DNA from: Actinostola sp. cb2023
Taxonomy: Eukaryota > Cnidaria > Anthozoa > Actiniaria > Actinostolidae
Length of the DNA stretch: 64,000 bases
Reading direction: 5' to 3'
NCBI GenBank assembly: GCA_033675265.1
Contig: JAUJYZ010000637.1
Location: 62,001-126,000 of the forward strand
Position numbers and translations under genes: made by a program. The notes under the pieces are model-generated. The model saw nothing but the letters and a program-made list of their open reading frames with translations, was not told where the DNA came from and made no database searches. Positions 56,801-64,000 of the stretch are shown one piece after another; the stretch's first letter is position 1, and every line of letters begins with the position of its first letter.

Positions 56801-59800
56801 TCTGTTTAATTATTCTTTTCAAAAATATTAATAATAAATTTAATAGAAAGTTAAAAATCAAAGAAAGGTAATAAATTCCGGTGTATCAGGATAGCTTCTT
56901 CCCGTTTTTCGAATTATAATTAATGGTGTATACTTATGGTGGAGCACATTACATTGTGTATGCATATGCTGGTGTTTGGTGTTTGGTGTCACGCCAGTTC
57001 TTTCAGTATTTTGCAACCATTGCAAGGGGAAAAAGTGCGCTCAAAGAAAGAGGCCATATTGCATGGCAAGTGCGCTCAAAGAGGCCATATTGCATGGCAA
57101 GTGCAGACGTAGGTGCAACATTGCTTGCAACATTGTCAGCAGTATGATTCCAGGGTGTATTTACAGTTGCTGCGCGCAATATTACTGAAGTAGAATGCGA
57201 TCGCACTTTCTGCAATATTGATTGCGCACAACAGTTGTAAAGGTTGACAAGCGGGAATCATATCAGGCACGGATCCAGACCCGGTCAAAATTTTTAAGTA
57301 GCAGTAATATAGCTCTCTTGAATGTTTAACGGCCGGTTCGGAAAACGGTCACGCTTTTTTCTGGATCTACGGCATTCAATGTAGCGCGTGTTCTCTGCAC
57401 CGTTACACTGCCTCCGTCATATGACGTCTTACGCTGTGACGTATTAGTGTCTGTGAACGATGCTGCAGCAAGCGTGCTGTCATTCTCATACCCAGACTCC
57501 TCTCATCATCGACGTGGTCGTCAAAATTTAACGACCGATCAGAGGGGTTCCCCAGAGCCCTCGATTTTTTCGAATGATGAGAGGGCTAGCTACGAGAATG
57601 GCGTGCTGTATGCTTGACAAAGTTCATACAAATGTACTCTATTCCCCCAAGAAATGATTGAAAACCCAATTTCTAGAAGACGATTGGCCAACATACCTTG
57701 ACGGATTTGATTTTAAGTGGTTCATTAGCAGACGACTCGTCTTCGAGTGATAGTCCCAGTCCCTTGGCCGTATGTTCAATCTGCACCTCGTAGCCCACGC
57801 CATGATGAGATCGAAAGAGATGGTCTGGGTCAGATGCTGGAGTGTGTGGATCTGTTAAATGTTGACTTCCGGCATCGATGCTATGTCTAGGTGAGTTATT
57901 TGTTGAAGACTCCTATAACAAAACGATCACAATATCTTGAAATTTCATTTCCGGTCTCGTGGGGGAATTTTTATTAGTTGATTTTTATTATCTGACTCGG
58001 TTCGCACATAGAGGGCAGTGTTAGCCTGTTATTTGAATCGGATAGAGGGATTCGAGGTCTTTGAACAGCCAATATCAAACAATTAAAGTAAAGCGCGCAA
58101 GTTTATTTTATCGTTGATATAATCGCAATGAACCGGCATCGTCTTGTTGCTTACCCTGCTTTGTTGACGCAGATCCAAAAGCTCTTGACTGGCTCGTAAC
58201 TTTACCTGTATATCTTTCTGTTGGTCTTTGGGTAGATTCTGTAAGAACAACAACAGCAGCTATTGAATGGTTATGCGCTTTACAATGAAGCGTTTTATTT
58301 TGTCGGACCCGGCGCTATTAAATATAGTCGTTTTCGTATGAGTGGGAAACCTACGGTCATGGTACGGAATCGAATAATTCTATTCAATCACAGCGCGCAA
58401 AAAAATCATTGCTCAACCAATCAGAATGCTTACACGGCACGGTCACGGCACGAACCTTTCCAGAACTACCCTCCCACTCGTACGAAAACGACTCTATCAT
58501 AAGACAATTCGAATCGTTTGTACTCCACGAGTTACAGTGCGGCAACATCGGGAACAATATTGTCGGCAATGCGACTGCAGAGTAACTATTGTCCGCGCAA
58601 AAACTGCATGTAATAATATAATAATAATAATGTAGATATGAACTCGCTGCTATCATACAATTGTCGGCATGTTGCGCGCAGTGCTGCACTGTTTTGAACT
58701 GAAATGGAAACTTTATTTCGCGAGGGTAGCACGGGACAGTATTTCAACTGATCAACTTTTGCCCCGGTTGCACGAAAGGTGAATAGCGCTATTCACCGGA
58801 AAAGTCCTACCCAACGGATAAAATGATGCAGTTATCCAAAAAATTATTTCCCTGCTGGCAGAGGTCTCTCTGATTCTTCCTTGGGAGCGAGCTGAAGAAA
58901 TCGAGACCTATCTCGGCAGAGGTCTCTCTTCCGCTCGCTCCCAAGGAAGAATCAGAAAGACCTCTGCCAGCAGGGAAATATATTATCTGCTGGATAGGAC
59001 ATATTCGGTGGATAATTAAACGCTAACCACCTTTCCAACAACCGGGACCTGGTAAGTACGGTTATCATTGAGGTGTGGCCACCCTCTTCCAACATTGCCG
59101 ATGAAAACTTAATTTCCAAAATTATTATGCAAGAAGTTACTCGAGGTAAATATTTTGCGACAACGACAACGACAGAATATACTTACCACTAAGTTACTGT
59201 CGCTGTTACTCTTTAACCTTCTCTTGTTTTCTAACGAGGATATTGTATGGCTTTCGTCGGACACTGCATAATTATGTACGCCATCCCAACTCTTTCTATT
59301 ACTTCTTGTATCATTGTGCGATTTCGATCGTAAGCGGTCCCCGTCTGACATATGATTATATGCGTTTATCATGTTACGGACCGAAGAGCGCGAGTGCAGC
59401 TCTTCTGTGACATTCTGATTTTCATCAGGAGTCGTAACCATGTGACCAGTTTTTGTTTCCACATCCGTTATTAAATTAGAATCGTTATCATTTTCTTTGT
59501 CGTTTCTGCAGAATTCTTTTGTGTTACTATGTTGTATGGACAGGACACTGGTGTTCACATCTTCAGTGGGTGGTATAATTGGACCCGGACTAGTTAGCTC
59601 AGGTTGGGTCACATGAGCGCCATTTATAGTTGCAGAGGTGAACTCCTTTGGCTTTCTGGTACGACTCTTATCATCAAAAAGTTGTACAACGCTGTACAAT
59701 GAGTTTGAATCACAAGGCGCGCTTTCATCTCCCCAGGACGTACTTCTCTCCAAACCAGAACGATTTGAAGTCGTTGCTTCCATAGCAAGAAACATTCCAT

Positions 59801-62800
59801 CTCGATGATCCTCCCGTGTGGGACTGTAAGGTGCCGGCTTCGGAGGAGGAATACTAGACTTTTTCCCGACCGCATTTAAGGTACTTTTTCCTAAACCTTC
59901 TCTGTCTTCACGTGTGGGACTGTAAGGTGCCGGCTTCGGAGGAGGAATATTCGACTTTTTCCCGACCGCATTAAAGGTACTTTTTCCTAAACCTTCAGTG
60001 CTTTGATGCTGAGAAGTACCTTCTAACCATTGTGTTTCTTTAGGAGTTTCCAGATTTTCAAAGGAAAGAACTCGTATGTCTATTTGAGGTGTCGCATTGC
60101 TCTGGAGAGGATCAGAGGGAGTACTCTTCTCCGTTATCTTCGCTTCTGTTGTAGACGAATATGGCTTTGGCATTGTTGGAGGAGCAACTGAAGGTTCCTT
60201 AATATCAATATCGACATATTCATTTTGGGGTCTGATCGGATCTAAGGAATGACTGGACAGCTTGGGCTTCAGAGACGGAACTGCATCCATACCATCAATA
60301 TCTACATAATCGTCGTCTTGCTTATCGATATTAAGAGTTCTTGAAACGTTCTCTTTCATAGTTTGTTCTTGTGTATAAGTATGATATGGTTTGGGCTTGG
60401 GAGGAGCAACGGAAGAAATCTCTTCTTTGCCACTAGTGATTTCGTGTCGTTCGCTGTAATCTTTCTTTGAAGTGTCATCTTTTGCTGTTTCATTTAATTT
60501 TCGAGAAGTTTTCTTGGCATCACTCTTGTCCGTTGCTTCATCTTCGGACAAGTGGAAAGACCTTCGTGGCTTTGGAGGAGCGAAAGTAGAATGTGACTTC
60601 TTAGACTCAATATTCTGATTTCCTTCAAGATGACCAGGATCGAAATTGTCACCTATTGGCGCCGAATGATGGGACTTGGGTTTTTGAAGATGTTCTTGGA
60701 ATGACAATTCTGCAATTCTAGTCGTTGACGAAGATTCATCTTTACCGCTTTTTGCTTTCTCACTCACACTGACAGATGAAGGTATCTCCTTCTCAACATC
60801 TTCGTTATTCCTATTTATATTAGCTTTTGAATTTCTCGATCCCTGATTCATTTTGTCTAAAGTACCAAGATTAATGTCCTGAGCTCTCTCTGTTGTACCC
60901 CCATCATTGGAAGATGGTTTGTTGCCTACATGTTTGTCATAAGAGCTCCTCAAAGGTAAAACTGCGCTCGTGGTAATCGAATGGTCTTCAAGTTGTTTAT
61001 TAGGAGAATAGCTTCCTTTGAATTTTGAATGATGAAGAAGCGAGAAGCCACGTTTTTCTCTGTTTGTAGTTTCTGTGGGGAGCTCTGATGACAGTGTCTT
61101 GTCAGGTGATTCCTCATTCAAAGTATCTTCTTTCTTTTTGGTAGTTTTTGGTGACCTTTCAGTATGTGTGTGGCTTGACTTTTTCGTTTTTCTTTTGTGG
61201 TGCGTAACATCCTCATTTCTAACGTTGTCCCCAATGAGAAGACATTTAGTGATTTCACCATTGGTCACGCTCTGGGTTGGACTTCGTGGTGAAGATGAAG
61301 ACATAGGCAAGATGCCACTGAGTTCCAGTGGGGAATCCTGGTGTCAGAAAAAAAGAAGACATTAATTGCATGAAACTTTAAGCTAATTGCCACTGAAGGC
61401 AAACTCGTAGTATCTTTCCGCTGAGAAACAATTGGGACTCAGTTCAAAGCGGAAAAAATGCCAGACTACGAGCAGTCCCTCTTTTTATTATTTATTTTAT
61501 CAACTTTATTTTGGACTTTATTAAAGGAAATACGGGGTCAACAAATAAATAAATTACCTCAAATAAATAAATGCTAAAGGGCAAAAAAGAATGAATGCCA
61601 AAAAGGGAAGGAAACGAACGGGGACACATCCCATGCAAAGTTGCCCGACTCAGTCGAAGAAGAACATTCTGCTCCAATGCCCATGAACAATAGCACCAGG
61701 TTGAGACTGCGGTAGACATATATTGCCATACATTTACTGTATTTTGTCTACCTAAGAGAGCATACATGTATGCTCTCTTGCCAGTGGGCCCCGGCCACAC
61801 TACTCCGTTTTCACAGTGTTTTCCATTGTTTTCTATTCCCTTGAGGACGGAGAACAATACAAAAACGATACGAATACGCAACTTGAAGCCATTGTTATTG
61901 GTCATCGAAGCGAATTCGGGAAATGTCTATTGGGAGAGAGAACGAAGAAGTAAAACAAATGACTGCTTGCGGCAGTGTTTCGTGGTGTCGGTGGCAAAGA
62001 TAATAGTAATAATTTTTATGATGATGATCTGATGATGCAAATGTTGATATAATGTTTCATTAGGTTGGTGATAGAATGACTGCTACTGAGTGATTGTGAT
62101 GACAAGGGATGATAATGATGATGAGACATTTATTTTACCTCGAATATCACACCCTATATGGTAACATTGATACTACTTCATGAACGTTAACGATACAGAT
62201 GATATGCGAATGGCATATAGGTCGGATTACTGAAATAATGTGCAACTTACTTGAGATTCATCGAGTGAATTATTGGTCGACATAAAACTAAATAAACCGT
62301 CAATTTCTGCATCATATGTCAGTGTCTAAAAATCGATACATGAAATGATGTTAGAAAGAACCAAAAGACAAAATAATAAAAGCAATCACTGAATTACCTT
62401 ATCGAGTGAACTTTGGCCCTCATCGTTGTTAGCCTACAAATAATAAAATATAAAATCATTTTCTTGTGTATCCTTAGAAAACTTTAAAAATACAACCTTT
62501 GTAGAACGCAGATGGACTGTATGCATGCAGACTACTATGCACGGATTTGCACCTCAACAGAACATTCCCGATATTTTTGTTTCTTTATATACCAATTTTG
62601 AATTCATTGTAATTTAACCAAACCAGGATGGTGAATAACTTTCGTAATAGAGTCGTTTTCGTATGAGTGGGAAATCCCCCAAATCGTTGCTCAACCAATC
62701 AGAATGCTTGGCACGGCACCGTCACCTTACGAACCGTACCGTAACTACTTCCCACTCTTACGAAAACGACTCTATCTCTTACCTTCACGCCTCTCATGTT

Positions 62801-62866
62801 TGAAGGTAATATTTCCGGTACTCTTGGAGGAGTAATAGGACGAGAGTCTGCACCACCGTGAGAATC
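53707..62866 (-). CDS. Unassigned proline-rich scaffold protein with C-terminal PDZ domain (partial)
   Basis: Minus-strand exons in transcript order: 62783-62866, 62398-62433, 62251-62325, 59187-61337, 58155-58238, 57697-57912, 53707-53880. All introns are phase 0, giving 939 aa visible. The 5' end lies outside or was not recognised. The protein is mostly disordered and Ser/Lys/Glu-rich, with repeated PPKP SH3-type motifs (APPKPRRSF, APPKPKPYH, IPPPKPAPYSP twice) and YVDID motifs that could be tyrosine-phosphorylated. A short helix (DIQVKLRASQELLDLRQQ) precedes a PDZ domain at about residues 849-939, with the GLGLSLED groove loop and the tail TKTLELVVKDP. This suggests a membrane or signalling adaptor. 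I cannot assign an orthologue. Confidence 0.85.
54190..55220. mobile_element. Inverted-repeat element (1.03 kb) in the PDZ intron
   Basis: TATAGACCGAATGCAATAAT and GGCGTCCAATTTCAAT at the left pair with the right end near 55,190-55,220. Arms of about 240 bp stay almost identical, including GAGCGTGGAAACGAGGCATA and AAGTGTCTCACCTGTTTC. A third copy of the end word lies at 55,385-55,419. Both arms keep the same ~57-codon open frame; see findings. Confidence 0.82.
55221..57696. other. PDZ-gene intron remainder
   Basis: It contains short plus-strand frames around 55,660-56,410 with no recognisable family, including an acidic Glu run (DDEEEEEEL) near 56,250. An inverted-repeat element lies at 56310-56485, and a short tandem duplication of GCGCTCAAAGAGGCCATATT at 57,036-57,105. 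I see no splice-consistent exon. Confidence 0.5.
56310..56485. mobile_element. Inverted-repeat MITE (176 bp)
   Basis: CTCTAGCTTCGTATGTAAAT and GCCCATTT are mirrored at the right as AAATGGGCAATTTACATACG; the inner TTCTCTGGAGAATT also pairs. Confidence 0.8.
58324..58496. mobile_element. MITE family GAGTCG, copy D (173 bp)
   Basis: The left end is ATAGTCGTTTTCGTATGAGT (AG lost), and the right end CGTACGAAAACGACTCTA. The interior holds CCAATCAGAATGCTT as in the other copies. PDZ-gene intron. Confidence 0.85.
58762..59045. mobile_element. MITE of the GTTG-GTGGATAGCG family with a nested hairpin
   Basis: CCCCGGTTGCACGAAAGGTG and AATAGCGCTATTCACC at the left pair with the right end CACCTTTCCAACAACCGGG. 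It was invaded by a fold-back (about 58,848-58,980) with arms TTTCCCTGCTGGCAGAGGTC. It is related to the 27213-28250 element. Confidence 0.75.
59187..61337 (-). CDS. Large PPKP-repeat exon of the PDZ protein
   Basis: One 717-codon exon between a CAG acceptor (61,338-61,340) and a GTAAGT donor (59,181-59,186). It opens DSPLELSGILPMSSSSPRSP. It contains the PPKP motifs, two YVDID motifs, a 32-residue tandem duplication (96 bp, about 59816-60007) around IPPPKPAPYSPTRED, and LYSVVQLFDD. The duplication is in frame and nearly exact, hence young. Confidence 0.88.
61338..62250. other. PDZ-gene intron
   Basis: No exon seen. It contains ATGATG-rich tracts near 62,010-62,130 and a small inverted pair around 61,752-61,778 (GAGAGCATACATGTATGCTCTC). 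Confidence 0.6.
62648..62774. mobile_element. MITE family GAGTCG, copy E (127 bp) abutting a splice donor
   Basis: TAGAGTCGTTTTCGTATGAG and the inverted CTCTTACGAAAACGACTCTA. On the transcript strand the donor GTAAGAGA of the exon 62783-62866 runs directly into the MITE, which begins at intron position +9. It is internally shortened compared with copy B. Confidence 0.88.
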
Positions 62867-64000
62867 CTGAAAGAAATGCATTGATGATCAGGCGCTCGAT
62901 TTTATGAGGTGGAGCATATGGGCATTTTGTCTGCGCATGCGTCAACAAAGTAGAATAACATTGAAGTCTGATGCATTTGTCAGGTGGTAGCTCATTGAAA
63001 GGATTTTTTGTCGGAGATCTACGCGTTTCTAAAGTTTAAGCGTTATGGAAGTTTACACATTGTTAAAGACTATAAACACTTCTTCCCCTGGGTATATATT
63101 TGGCCGCTGTTATTTCTTTTGATGTAGAGATATTTTGCTTTGAAATGCGACTATGGTGTTTGGAGTTCAGCGTTGATTATTTCCACAATCAAGTATTCTA
63201 CAGCAGTGGATGAACGTTAGGTAACTGTGAAGAAAGTAAACTTTTATAATTTTAATGAAATGGTCTTTCAGGTAGAAGCGATTTCGAGCTATGGCCCGGT
63301 GAATCTTTAGAAGTGTTCGATTTAGATCGAACTTTAACGAGATATTGCTTGAAATTTGTACCTACCCCCAAGTTGGAGATATTTACCACAGCATTCATTC
63401 CTTTATATAATTTCAGTTTTTATAGGGAATGGGGCTTCAAAAAATTCGTAGTGTCAGATTAAATAGATTCTTCTCACCCTATACTCGGTGTAATGGGCGG
63501 AATTGTTGTTTTGTGATACTGTTCGAAGCTATGGTTCTCTCATATCTTTGTCTATTTCCTTATTCTAAGTCTTTGAAAGTATAAATGAGAGAACAAACTT
63601 TACAGAAAAATTCGTTGTTAAGAAAATTAAAATTTGTTTCCACTCTTTTGAATTGCAGCATTTTTGCTTACAAGTTGCTGGATTCGCGACGAGCAGAAAT
63701 GTGGACTTCAAGCATTCAAGTCAAATTATCTTTCGATTTCTACCTTCCCCCCAAGCTGCTTACTGTTACGAAGGCGAAGATTATTCAATAGTCATTCCAT
63801 TTATCACAATAAACAAGACGCTCAATGAGCGTACACTCGGGCTTATGACAAGGACAATGTCAGTTGCGTGAGGAGAGACCTGACAATGACTGACAGTTGC
63901 GTGACGAGGGAGACTGTATATACATGTATGTGTCGAGTTCATTTGATTTGCCTTTGACTTTGAGTTCATTTGATTACCTTTTGACTTTGAGTTCAATTGA
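62867..64000. other. Right-edge stretch, probably intron of the PDZ gene
   Basis: I recognise no further exon. GAGTTCATTTGATT repeats alternating with CTTTTGACTTT close the window (63,936-64,000). Confidence 0.5.

Overview
The window is eukaryotic nuclear DNA: split genes with GT-AG introns, a nuclear tRNA gene, metazoan gene families, AT-rich composition, and dense small inverted-repeat transposons. Frequent TACATGTA motifs, the hAT and Tc1-type relics and the gene content suggest an anthozoan cnidarian, probably a stony coral. That assignment is an inference and cannot be confirmed from the sequence alone.

Layout. 1-12,435 is a repeat field with no recognisable host exon: a decayed hAT transposase end, a ~205-bp tandem repeat interrupted by a 1.54-kb TIR element, a layered inverted element (about 6.2-10.6 kb), and a Tc1-type relic. 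12,436-18,530 (+) holds the 3' half of a procollagen galactosyltransferase gene (COLGALT-like, ending in KDEL), with a one-base frameshift and two local tandem duplications, one of which copies the last exon. 20,256-41,874 (+) is a complete PRRC2/BAT2 gene (12 coding exons, about 2,843 aa). 42.1-45.1 kb is filled with inverted-repeat elements, including a 1.24-kb fold-back. 45,151-52,475 (+) is a complete QTRT2 gene (11 coding exons, 414 aa), with a tRNA-Arg(UCG) gene antisense in intron 1. 53,707-62,866 (-) is the 3' part of an unassigned proline-rich scaffold gene ending in a PDZ domain; it converges on QTRT2 and probably continues past the right edge.

The genes do not form a pathway: COLGALT acts on collagen in the ER, PRRC2 is an RNA-associated disordered protein, QTRT2 is half of the tRNA-guanine transglycosylase, and the PDZ protein looks like a signalling adaptor. 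What unites the window is transposon pressure. At least five copies of one TA-targeting MITE family (GAGTCG termini) sit in introns of three genes, three copies of a second family (CAGTCATTCTC termini) occur in and next to PRRC2, and two different MITEs lie within 10 nt of a 5' splice site. The most unusual features are the tandemly amplified exon end and splice donor of QTRT2, each unit carrying a CRE and most an E-box, and the CT-overwritten copy of the COLGALT last exon.
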